Shown here piece by piece: positions 54,471 to 62,082 of a stretch of 64,000 nt of DNA. The stretch is taken from contig CAXULQ010000004.1 in NCBI GenBank assembly GCA_964251965.1, forward strand, positions 124,001 through 188,000, in the 5' to 3' direction. How positions within the stretch are numbered: position 1 is the first letter of the stretch; each line of letters starts with the position of its first letter. The position numbers and the translations under genes were made by a program. Source of the DNA: Mucilaginibacter_A sp964251965 (GTDB taxonomy: Bacteria > Bacteroidota > Bacteroidia > Sphingobacteriales > Sphingobacteriaceae). Under the pieces are notes generated by a model. The model was given only the letters and a program-made list of their open reading frames with translations. It had not been told where the DNA came from and ran no database searches.

Positions 54471-55307
54471 ATGAATTACGTCGAACTTCTTTTTACCACT
54501 ATCTTTCAGGAAGAATATCAGCAGGATTTGCTGATGAACGAACTGGCAGAAGCTGGTTTTGATACTTTTGAAGAGGTTGATTTTGGCTTTAAAGCTTACC
54601 TTCCTGCTGCCAAATTCAATAAGGAGGAGTTGGATGAACGGCTGGAACCTTTTCATGATCTGCTCACTTTTTCTTATGAAGTAAACCTCATTCCGCAAAA
54701 AAACTGGAACGCGGTTTGGGAAAGTAATTTTCAGCCGATCCAAATAAAAGACCAGATTTGGGTTCGGGCAACCTTCCATGAACCCCGGCCTGATTTTCCT
54801 TTTGAAATTGTGATCGATCCTAAAATGGCTTTCGGCACCGGCCATCATCAAACCACTTCTATGATGATGGATTTTATGCTCGATACTGTTTTTACCGGCA
54901 AAAAAGTGTTGGATATGGGTTGCGGAACGGGAATTTTAGCAATCCTGGCAGCAAAAAAAGGAGCAGCAGAAATTACAGCAATTGATAATGACCCAGTTTG
55001 CTGCGAAAGCGCAACTGAAAATGCAACATTAAACCACATAAAAAATATTAAGGTTTTTTGTGGTTCAAAAGAAGCAATACCTAACGAACAATTTGATATT
55101 ATCCTCGCCAATATCAACCGCAATATTTTATTGTACCAAATGGAAATTTATCACAATAGTTTAAAGCCCGGAGGTTTGCTATTTTTAAGTGGATTTTACG
55201 AAAGCCCTGATCTGGAAATTCTAAAAACAGAAGCTTTAAAATACAATTTACAATATATTTTGCATAAAAAATCCCAGGACTGGGTTTCGGCAAAGTTTAC
55301 TAATTAA
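54471..55307 (+). CDS. prmA: Ribosomal protein L11 methyltransferase
   Basis: S-adenosylmethionine-dependent methyltransferase of 278 residues, which methylates ribosomal protein L11. The N-terminal L11-recognition domain (1 to about 110) is followed by the Rossmann domain with MAFGTGHHQTTSMMM (about 122), motif I LDMGCGTGILAI (about 146), acidic AIDNDP and the NIN motif ILANINRNILL. A sister word is at 54893. Confidence 0.94.
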   Translation: MNYVELLFTTIFQEEYQQDLLMNELAEAGFDTFEEVDFGFKAYLPAAKFNKEELDERLEPFHDLLTFSYEVNLIPQKNWNAVWESNFQPIQIKDQIWVRATFHEPRPDFPFEIVIDPKMAFGTGHHQTTSMMMDFMLDTVFTGKKVLDMGCGTGILAILAAKKGAAEITAIDNDPVCCESATENATLNHIKNIKVFCGSKEAIPNEQFDIILANINRNILLYQMEIYHNSLKPGGLLFLSGFYESPDLEILKTEALKYNLQYILHKKSQDWVSAKFTN

Positions 55308-55387
55308 ACCTTTGGTTTTATTAGTTGTCCTATTAACATAATTCCTGCTCCTTGTTGTTATATAAATAATTAATTTACCCGTTATTC

Positions 55388-56743
55388 ATGAAAGTACATT
55401 TTATTGCAATGGGCGGAAGTGCCATGCACAATCTGGCTATTGCATTGCACAAAAAAGGCTTTACAGTAACAGGTTCTGATGATATTTTTACAGAACCTTC
55501 TAAATCAAGATTGGAAAGGTTTGGACTGTTACCGGCATCAGCAGGTTGGGATGTACAAAAAATTACGTCGGATTTAGATGCTGTAATTTTGGGCATGCAC
55601 GCAAAAGCAGATAACCCAGAATTGTTGGAAGCTCAGCAAAAAGGAATTAAAATTTATTCTTATCCGGAATACGTTTATGAGCAATCGCGCAGCAAAATGC
55701 GGGTAGTTATAGGCGGAAGTCATGGTAAAACAACCATTACTTCCATGATTTTACATGTGCTAAAAGAAGCATCGCGTAATTTTGATTATTTAGTTGGTGC
55801 CCAGTTGGAAGGGTTTGATACGATGGTAAAGATTACCGATGAAGCTCCGTTGATCATAATCGAAGGAGATGAATACTTATCTTCACCTATTGACAGGAGG
55901 CCGAAATTTCATTTGTATAAAGCCAACATCGGTGTAATTAGCGGAATTGCCTGGGACCATATTAATGTGTTTCCAACTTTTGCCAATTACCTGGAACAGT
56001 TTGCTTTGTTTATCGATACAATTCAAGTCAACGGAAAATTAATTTATTGCAATCAGGACGAAGTGTTAAACCAACTGATTGAAACGCACCATACTTCTGC
56101 TGAAAAGATCGCTTATGGTTTGCCTGCTCATAAAATCGATCATGGTACTACTTTTTTAATCAATCAAAACCAGGAATATCATTTGCAAGTTTTTGGCGAT
56201 CACAACTTGCTAAATTTAGAGGCAGCAAAAACAGTATGTATTGAACTTGGCATAGAACCGGAAGTTTTTTACGAAGCAATCCGCAGTTTTAAAGGGGCGG
56301 CAAAACGATTGGAACTGATCGGCAGTAACGCTGAAACTAATATCTATAAAGATTTTGCCCATTCGCCTTCTAAACTTTTGGCCACAATTAAAGCAGTGAA
56401 GGATCAGTTTCCGGATAGAAAATTAACAGCTTGTATCGAACTTCATACTTTTAGCAGTTTAAATAAAGCTTTTTTGCAAGAATATTCCGGAAGTATGGAT
56501 GCTGCCGATGAAGCAATTGTTTTTATAGATCAGCATACATTTCTGCAAAAAAATATAGAACCTTATACAATATCTGTTGTAAAAGAAGCATTTAAGAAAG
56601 ATAAACTTTTGTTTTTTAATGACCCCAAATTGTTGTTCGATCATCTTAAGCAATTGAATTATAAAGACACAAATTTATTGCTGATGAGTTCGGGTACTTT
56701 TGCCGGGACAGATCTAACTGGTTTTGCTGAAAAAATTTTATAA
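55388..56743 (+). CDS. mpl: UDP-MurNAc tripeptide ligase Mpl (MurC-like recycling ligase)
   Basis: ATP-dependent ligase of 451 residues, which joins recycled L-Ala-D-Glu-meso-diaminopimelate to UDP-MurNAc. Order: Rossmann domain (FIAMGGSAMHNLA), Mur ligase centre with P-loop GSHGKTT (110-116), EGDEYLSSPIDRRPKF (about 160) and C-terminal domain from FKGAAKRLE with DFAHSPSK. The start MKVHFIAMGGSAMHN and FKGAAKRLE favour Mpl over MurC. It joins the recycling theme of the epimerase at 28980. The 12-mer is present twice (55761, 56580). Confidence 0.9.
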   Translation: MKVHFIAMGGSAMHNLAIALHKKGFTVTGSDDIFTEPSKSRLERFGLLPASAGWDVQKITSDLDAVILGMHAKADNPELLEAQQKGIKIYSYPEYVYEQSRSKMRVVIGGSHGKTTITSMILHVLKEASRNFDYLVGAQLEGFDTMVKITDEAPLIIIEGDEYLSSPIDRRPKFHLYKANIGVISGIAWDHINVFPTFANYLEQFALFIDTIQVNGKLIYCNQDEVLNQLIETHHTSAEKIAYGLPAHKIDHGTTFLINQNQEYHLQVFGDHNLLNLEAAKTVCIELGIEPEVFYEAIRSFKGAAKRLELIGSNAETNIYKDFAHSPSKLLATIKAVKDQFPDRKLTACIELHTFSSLNKAFLQEYSGSMDAADEAIVFIDQHTFLQKNIEPYTISVVKEAFKKDKLLFFNDPKLLFDHLKQLNYKDTNLLLMSSGTFAGTDLTGFAEKIL

Positions 56744-56837
56744 ATAAATTAATATTTCTACAAACTACTAACTAAATACAACACATGTCGTATAAAATGC
56801 AGAATTATAAATCACTGTAAATTATTAATTAAGTTAT

Positions 56838-57179
56838 ATGAAGTCTTTAGGAAAAAAAATCAGGTTGTTACGTCATCAAAAAGGTTGGAGCCAGGAAGAT
56901 GTTGCCAAACAATTGGATATTTCTATACCTGCGTTTTCCAAAATTGAAACCGGTATTACTGATATTAATTTATCCAGGTTGGAACAAATTTCTAAATTGT
57001 ATGAAATGTCGATTGTGCAATTATTAACATTTAATGATGTTGAACAAGAGCAAAAATCTGCATCTGATATGGAAGTTATCCAGAAAAAATTGGTAGAAAG
57101 AGAAGCCGAATTGATTGACTTGCAAAAAAAGGTAATTGAATTGTACGAAGAACTTAGGCGCCCGAAAGCTATTGCATAA
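56838..57179 (+). CDS. XRE-family regulator with C-terminal coiled coil
   Basis: Protein of 113 residues. A Cro/C1-type helix-turn-helix (IRLLRHQKGWSQEDVAKQLDI with FSKIETG, about 8-62) is followed by a helical tail (about 70-108) with heptad-like spacing (VIQKKLVEREAELIDLQKK), likely for dimer formation. Such small regulators are widespread in this group. It is separate from the neighbours, and its targets are unknown. Confidence 0.87.
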   Translation: MKSLGKKIRLLRHQKGWSQEDVAKQLDISIPAFSKIETGITDINLSRLEQISKLYEMSIVQLLTFNDVEQEQKSASDMEVIQKKLVEREAELIDLQKKVIELYEELRRPKAIA

Positions 57180-57208
57180 ACAGTAGTTTTTGATAAAACA
57201 TGTTACTA

Positions 57209-58330
57209 TTACTTGAACAAGTACCGCATAGTAAGATGTTTTTTTCCAAATTTGGTGTTCATAGCTTCATGCAGTGCTAACATTTTCTTGTTAAAGTCTC
57301 CTACCCAGGATAACTCAAGTTCGTGGTATTGGTTTAGCGGATACACATATTCTTTTAGTTTGATAAATATTGCCGATTCTAAACCATGCTTTTGAAACTT
57401 TTGCTTTGTACCCATAACTACAGCCCGCATCCGGTTTACGCCCTTGTACCTGCGGTAAAGGAATTTCAGTTTGCCAATCAGGTTCAATTTGCCGTTAAGG
57501 CCTTTGATCATCTGGTTGGCATCTGGCAAAATAATAACAAAAGCCGCAGGCTCGTTATCAATATAGGCAAACCAAATTAGTTTTGGGTCCATAATTACCT
57601 TCATTTTTTTAAAGGTTTCTAATATGGTTTTATTGTTGATCGGGGTGAAACCTTTAAAGTCATGCCACGCATCATTATAAATCTCCATAAAATCTGCTGC
57701 AAAAGCATCAATATTTTTTATGTCGAGATTTCTAAATTCATAACCCGGTTTTTTGGCAACCCAATTGGCAATTTTTGTAAAACGTTCTGGGAAAGGGTTG
57801 TAAACCTCCAGGTGGTTAGTAAGTTGTTGATATAAGGTGTAAAAACCGTAATTTTCGAAAAAGGCTTTATAATAAGGAGGATGGTAATTCATGCCATAAG
57901 AAGGAGCAGTAAAGCCTTCGATTAGCAATCCCCAGAAAGAATCATTTTCACCAAAATTGATTGGGCCGTCCATGGCCTGCATCCCCTGGGCTTTTAACCA
58001 GTTTTGGGCAGTATCAAAAAGTTTAAAAGCAACAGTTTCATCGTTAATACATTCAAAAAAGCCAATTCCGCCGGTCGCCTGTTCATCCTGATAAGCTTTT
58101 TTTTCATTGATAAAAGCAGCAATACGGCCAATTAATGCACCAGTATCATTTTTAATGGTCCATCTGGTACATTTTCCGTGCTGAAAAAAATTGTTTTTTT
58201 GAGCGTCAAAAACAGCTTCTATATTTTCATCAAGCGGGCAAACCCAAATAGGATCATGTTTATAAATAACTTTCCCTGCTGTTAAAAAATCTTTACTGCT
58301 GCGTTTGCTTTTAACTTCTGTGACAACCAT
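57209..58330 (-). CDS. GNAT-superfamily acyltransferase-like protein (YghO type)
   Basis: Protein of 373 residues, resembling the YghO-like group of acyl-CoA N-acyltransferase folds. Landmarks are DPIWVCPLD (about 30), GIGFFECINDETVAFKLFD, MDGPINFGENDSFWGLLIEG (about 120) and the ELSWVGDFNKKMLALHEAM end. The real substrate is not known; some relatives are linked to natural-product or lipid biosynthesis. It is convergent with the XRE gene. Confidence 0.75.
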   Translation of the reverse strand: MVVTEVKSKRSSKDFLTAGKVIYKHDPIWVCPLDENIEAVFDAQKNNFFQHGKCTRWTIKNDTGALIGRIAAFINEKKAYQDEQATGGIGFFECINDETVAFKLFDTAQNWLKAQGMQAMDGPINFGENDSFWGLLIEGFTAPSYGMNYHPPYYKAFFENYGFYTLYQQLTNHLEVYNPFPERFTKIANWVAKKPGYEFRNLDIKNIDAFAADFMEIYNDAWHDFKGFTPINNKTILETFKKMKVIMDPKLIWFAYIDNEPAAFVIILPDANQMIKGLNGKLNLIGKLKFLYRRYKGVNRMRAVVMGTKQKFQKHGLESAIFIKLKEYVYPLNQYHELELSWVGDFNKKMLALHEAMNTKFGKKHLTMRYLFK

Positions 58331-58617
58331 TTCTATTTATGAACCGTACAAATATAAACTAAAACCGGCTGAAGCTTTTAGCAGGTATAAAAATTTATCT
58401 TAATTTAAGTATAAATACTTGCAAAATCTCAAACAAAACCATGTAATATTAGTTCTATGAACAATTATAAGTTTAAAAGTATTATAGATGAATTTGACAA
58501 TAAATTGCCCTAAATTTTACTTTACAATAACTTGTTAATTTTTAAAATCCGCCTATAATTATTATTCGTATATCAAATCAAAATCAACTTTTAAAACTAT
58601 TAAACAACTAAAGTATC
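58331..58617. other. 287-bp intergenic region with a -7 candidate
   Basis: On the minus strand TATATTTG at 58356-58349 fits a -7 element 19 bp upstream of the GNAT-like gene. The rest of the region is A/T-rich; I see no RNA gene or riboswitch and no clear promoter for the ferritin-like genes. Confidence 0.45.
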
Positions 58618-59337
58618 ATGGAAATTTTCACAAAAAAAGATGATCAGCTTCTAACTTCTCCGGAAGCAGAACCATCACAAAGAATGCAAAGGAGACAATT
58701 CTTGCGCTACGCCGGCGCGGGAACTGCTGCTGTAGGTTTATTTGCAGCCGAAGCTTGTAAAAAAGACAGAAATTCATTTAAAGGTGTTTATCTTGGAAGT
58801 GGTGATTTCGGAATTTTAAATTATGCTTATGCCTTAGAACAGTTAGAAGCACAATTTTACATCAATGTAGTATCAAACAGTGCTTTTACAACGCAGTTTA
58901 GTGCCGATGAGCAAATACTGATTACTGAAGTACGCAACCACGAAGTTTTGCACCGTGAGTTTTTTAAGGCAGCATTGGCAGGAAATGCAATTGCTTCTCT
59001 TGATTTTAATTTTTCGGCCATAAATTTTACAAGCCGTGCAAGTGTTATTGCCTATGCAAAAGCTTTTGAAGATTTAGGCGTTTCTGCTTATAATGGTGCA
59101 GGTTATCTTATCCAAAATCCTACTTATTTAACTTTAGCTGGTAAAATTGTTTCTGTGGAAGCCCGTCATGCTGCTTATTTCAGAGATTTAGTTGCGACAA
59201 ATACATTTGTTGCACAAGATGTGGTTAATGTTGCCGTAAACGGTTTAGAATATGATAAAACACCGCAATATGTATTGGGAATGGCCAGTGCATATATTAC
59301 TACACCAATTAACGCAGACGATTTACCTACCTCTTAA
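58618..59337 (+). CDS. Exported ferritin-like domain protein (first of pair)
   Basis: Protein of 239 residues with a Tat-type N terminus (RRQFLRYAGAG, twin Arg at 25-26) and a Cys at 47 (AAEACKKD) that may be a lipobox, so it is probably exported folded and perhaps lipid-anchored. The helical domain carries the ferritin-like iron ligands: ALEQLEAQFY, VRNHEVLHREFF, FEDLGVSAY and SVEARHAAYF. Relatives are described as desiccation- or stress-associated; the chemistry is unclear. It is 12 bp from a homologous gene. Confidence 0.88.
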   Translation: MEIFTKKDDQLLTSPEAEPSQRMQRRQFLRYAGAGTAAVGLFAAEACKKDRNSFKGVYLGSGDFGILNYAYALEQLEAQFYINVVSNSAFTTQFSADEQILITEVRNHEVLHREFFKAALAGNAIASLDFNFSAINFTSRASVIAYAKAFEDLGVSAYNGAGYLIQNPTYLTLAGKIVSVEARHAAYFRDLVATNTFVAQDVVNVAVNGLEYDKTPQYVLGMASAYITTPINADDLPTS

Positions 59338-59349
59338 AAATTAAAAATC

Positions 59350-60246
59350 ATGGACTTACTAAATATCATACAAGAAATAGAAAAAGTTGACCCGGAGTTT
59401 CAGGACAAAATTAGTCCGCGCCGTGCAGCTATTAAAAATATAACCAGTTTTGGCTCTAAAGTAGCTGTTGCTGCATTGCCTTTTGCTTTAGGTTCTTTGT
59501 TTAAAAAAGCTTATGCACAGCAATCAACCAGTACAATTGTTACTGTATTAAATTTTGCTTTACAGTTAGAATTTTTAGAGACCAACTTTTACAATGCTGG
59601 GTTAGATGCCGCTTATACTTCCTTTGCTGCAATGCGGGCAACACTTAGCACAACTGAATTGGCAGGTTTAAAATTAATACAAACAGACGAACAGAACCAC
59701 GTAAAATTTTTGCAAGGAGTAATTACATCTTTAGGTGCTACACCTGTTTCTTTTACTGCTGCTAATTTTGACTTTACAGCTAAAGGCACTTTTAATTCTG
59801 TTTATACAAGCAGCGATACATGGCTTGCTGTTGCTTCAACTTTTGAAGATACAGGTGTAAGGGCATATAAAGGCCAGGCACCAGCTTTGTTGCGTAATAA
59901 AACTGTGTTAACTGCAGCTTTAGATATTCACTCTGTTGAGGCACGCCATGCTTCACATTTACGGATGTTAATCCGTGCAAGGCAGCTTGCTAAAGGAACA
60001 ACGTCTGCGACTGCGCTTAAGCCTTGGATTACCGGGGCAAACGATACAGGTATTCCTGCTGTAAATGGTTCTTATGCCGGAGAAGATAATCTCTCACAAG
60101 GTCCGGTTAGTAATGTTGCTACTGCTTTCTCAGCTTATAATACCGTCGCAGGTGCAAACGCAACTACCAGTGCAACCCAAGCTTTTGATGAACCATTGGA
60201 TATGCCAACAGTTGTTGGAATTGTAACTCCATTCTTTAAACCATAA
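59350..60246 (+). CDS. Exported ferritin-like domain protein (second of pair)
   Basis: Homologue of the previous gene, 298 residues. A basic stretch (SPRRAAIKNITSFGSKVA) and a hydrophobic run ending AYAQ form a Tat- or Sec-type signal. The four-helix domain holds ALQLEFLETNFY, TDEQNHVKFL, FEDTGVRAYKG and SVEARHASHLRML. An extra C-terminal part of about 75 residues is Thr/Asn/Ala-rich. The pair may form a mixed oligomer in the periplasm. Confidence 0.88.
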   Translation: MDLLNIIQEIEKVDPEFQDKISPRRAAIKNITSFGSKVAVAALPFALGSLFKKAYAQQSTSTIVTVLNFALQLEFLETNFYNAGLDAAYTSFAAMRATLSTTELAGLKLIQTDEQNHVKFLQGVITSLGATPVSFTAANFDFTAKGTFNSVYTSSDTWLAVASTFEDTGVRAYKGQAPALLRNKTVLTAALDIHSVEARHASHLRMLIRARQLAKGTTSATALKPWITGANDTGIPAVNGSYAGEDNLSQGPVSNVATAFSAYNTVAGANATTSATQAFDEPLDMPTVVGIVTPFFKP

Positions 60247-60274
60247 CATAGGTTTTCTCAATAATTTACTATAC

Positions 60275-60307
60275 AAAAAAGGAGCAAAAATTTTTGCTCC
60301 TTTTTTT
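60275..60307. terminator. Bidirectional terminator
   Basis: AAAAAAGGAGCAAAAA and TTTTTGCTCCTTTTTT are perfect reverse complements, serving the ferritin-like pair on the plus strand and mqnC on the minus strand. Confidence 0.92.
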
Positions 60308-60313
60308 ATGGCA

Positions 60314-60325
60314 TAAAAACAGCAT
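60314..60325 (+). repeat. Sister word, TAAAAACAGCAT
   Basis: Exact copy between the terminator and the last base of mqnC. Confidence 0.7.
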
Positions 60326-61449
60326 TAATAATTAATGACCTGTTCTTCTAACGATGCAGGTATTTCCCGCCACTGGTATTTTTGGTTACGCAACTGAGGT
60401 TTAAAACCTGCTTCTGTTATGGCATCCTGAATGCCTTTTGCTGTAAAACGGTGCGGTGCACCTGCTGCCGAAACTACATTTTCTTCAATCATAATCGAAC
60501 CAAAATCATTGGCACCAGCTTGCAAACATAACTGCGCAACTTGCTTTCCAACCGTTAACCAGGAAGCCTGAATGTTTTTAATGTTAGGCAGCATAATCCG
60601 GCTTAAAGCAATCATCCTGATATATTCGTTTCCACTTACATTATTGGTGATGCCGCGCACTTTCCTCAACAAAGTTCCGTCATCCTGGAAAGGCCATGGA
60701 ATAAAAGCCACAAAACCATAAGCATCAACCGATTTTTCTGCCTGCACTTCGCGGATCCAAACCAAATGCTCAAAACGTTCTTCTAAAGTTTCCACATGCC
60801 CGAACATCATTGTTGCAGATGAAGGCAAATTAAGCTGATGTGCGGCACGCATCACATCTAACCATTCTTTACCGCCGCATTTTCCTTTAGAGATTAAACG
60901 GCGTACCCGGTCGTTCAAAATTTCTGCACCAGCTCCGGGAAGCGAATCCAAACCTGCTTCTTTTAATGCCGATAAAACTTCATAATGGCTTAACTTATCT
61001 AATTTTGCAATGTGCGCAATTTCTGGCGGACCTAAAGAATGGAGTTTTAAATTTGGATAAAGTTTTTTCAGTTCAGAAAATAAATCGACATAAAACTTTA
61101 AACCCAAATCAGGATGATGGCCGCCTTGCAGCAACAATTGGTCTCCGCCTAAACGAAAAGTTTCTTCAATTTTTTGTTTGTAGGTTTCGATATCGGTAAT
61201 GTAACTATCTTCGTGTCCCGGACGGCGAAAAAAGTTGCAGAACTTGCAATTGGCAATACAAACATTTGTTGTGTTTACATTTCTATCGATTTGCCAGGTA
61301 ACTTTACCGTGAGGCACCTGGATTTTTCGTAATTCATTTGCCGTAAACATCAACTCGGCAGTGGAAGCATTATTATAGAGGAAAAGGCCTTCTTCAATGG
61401 TTAAAAAATCAAACTGAAGGGCACGTGATAACAGTTCGGCTGTATTCAT
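60325..61449 (-). CDS. mqnC: Cyclic dehypoxanthinyl futalosine synthase
   Basis: Radical SAM enzyme of about 374 residues in the futalosine route to menaquinone; it cyclises dehypoxanthinyl futalosine. The 4Fe-4S motif CxxxCxxC is NVCIANCKFC (Cys66, 70, 73 counting from the longest start), followed by QGGHHPDL, LGPPEI and DSLPGAGAEIL, as in MqnC. The frame could begin at 61455, but a full -7 promoter element lies at 61460-61453, so the ATG at 61449 (MNTAELLS) is the better start. It stands alone. Confidence 0.94.
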   Translation of the reverse strand: MNTAELLSRALQFDFLTIEEGLFLYNNASTAELMFTANELRKIQVPHGKVTWQIDRNVNTTNVCIANCKFCNFFRRPGHEDSYITDIETYKQKIEETFRLGGDQLLLQGGHHPDLGLKFYVDLFSELKKLYPNLKLHSLGPPEIAHIAKLDKLSHYEVLSALKEAGLDSLPGAGAEILNDRVRRLISKGKCGGKEWLDVMRAAHQLNLPSSATMMFGHVETLEERFEHLVWIREVQAEKSVDAYGFVAFIPWPFQDDGTLLRKVRGITNNVSGNEYIRMIALSRIMLPNIKNIQASWLTVGKQVAQLCLQAGANDFGSIMIEENVVSAAGAPHRFTAKGIQDAITEAGFKPQLRNQKYQWREIPASLEEQVINY

Positions 61450-61452
61450 GTA

Positions 61453-61486
61453 CAAAGGTAGGCAGAAGCTGTTGATATTGAATCAA
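61453..61486 (-). promoter_or_regulatory. mqnC promoter, probably giving a leaderless mRNA
   Basis: TACCTTTG (61460-61453, minus strand) matches TAnnTTTG, with TTG at 61486-61484, 23 bp upstream. Transcription would begin at or within a few bases of the ATG at 61449. Confidence 0.55.
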
Positions 61487-61565
61487 GTGAAAAGAAACTT
61501 ACAATATAGTGGAGAAGGGGCGAGGTATTACAATTTATTTTGACCCAACACTAATTTTTAGGTGA

Positions 61566-61603
61566 TAAAAGAAGCATCATACAATAGCTGATTGCTAAAA
61601 GCT
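61566..61603. repeat. 12-mer next to dispersed AGCTGATTGCTAAAAGCT repeat
   Basis: TAAAAGAAGCAT at 61566-61577 is followed by AGCTGATTGCTAAAAGCT at 61586-61603, the latter identical to 1120-1137. They lie between the divergent-side of mqnC and the end of the next minus-strand gene. Confidence 0.7.
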
Positions 61604-61629
61604 GATAGCCTAAAACTCATAGCTTTTCC

Positions 61630-62034
61630 TCACTTAATCATCACTCCGGGTTTGTTTAAAACCGGCAAACGGATAAAATTAGATTCAACAATACTTTCCG
61701 GCAGAAAAATAAATTTCTTATCGTAAATCTGATCGTTGATGTAATAACTCAGCCAGTATTCATTAGTTAGGCCAAACGTTTCTTCGTCAATCGGTTCAAT
61801 CAGCGCAAAGCTTTGGCTTGCCACTTTCGGGAACATGTGGCGCAATGTAGAAGTTTTTACCTCTTCTCCGTCTTTATGTCCGTATCCTTTAGAAGTAACA
61901 AGCGCATTTTCTATTTCCTGCTGCTGTAAATTGATCAGGTAAACATACCAAACTTTGCTTTCGGGACTTTCACCTTCAAGCGCAACGGCAACAGCTACAT
62001 TTTCAACTTTATTTTGAGGGAGGTCTTTAAGCAT
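61630..62034 (-). CDS. Conserved hypothetical protein
   Basis: Protein of 134 residues which I can place only as a conserved Bacteroidota unknown. It is soluble, with alternating strands (VWYVYLINLQQQ, YWLSYYINDQIYDKKFIFLP) and no signal peptide or known catalytic motif. It is encoded 48 bp downstream of topA on the same strand, with a probable terminator between. Confidence 0.72.
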   Translation of the reverse strand: MLKDLPQNKVENVAVAVALEGESPESKVWYVYLINLQQQEIENALVTSKGYGHKDGEEVKTSTLRHMFPKVASQSFALIEPIDEETFGLTNEYWLSYYINDQIYDKKFIFLPESIVESNFIRLPVLNKPGVMIK

Positions 62035-62049
62035 TAGATAGTAAAAAGA

Positions 62050-62080
62050 AAACCTGGTTTAACTATAAAACCAAGGTTTA
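62050..62080 (-). terminator. Terminator candidate of topA
   Basis: AAACCTGGTTT and AAACCAAGGTTT pair with one bulged base around a short loop; on the minus strand a T-rich stretch follows. Confidence 0.6.
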
Positions 62081-62082
62081 AA

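Noticed and set aside
1575..61577. Chi- or KOPS-like explanation for the 12-mer
   Set aside because: Those sites are strongly biased to one strand; here copies are 15 on one strand and 17 on the other. A replication switch within the window could hide a bias, so this is not absolute.
1575..61577. Promoter element explanation for the 12-mer
   Set aside because: Only one copy (52048) overlaps a -7 element; the others lie inside genes, after stops or in terminators at no fixed distance from starts.
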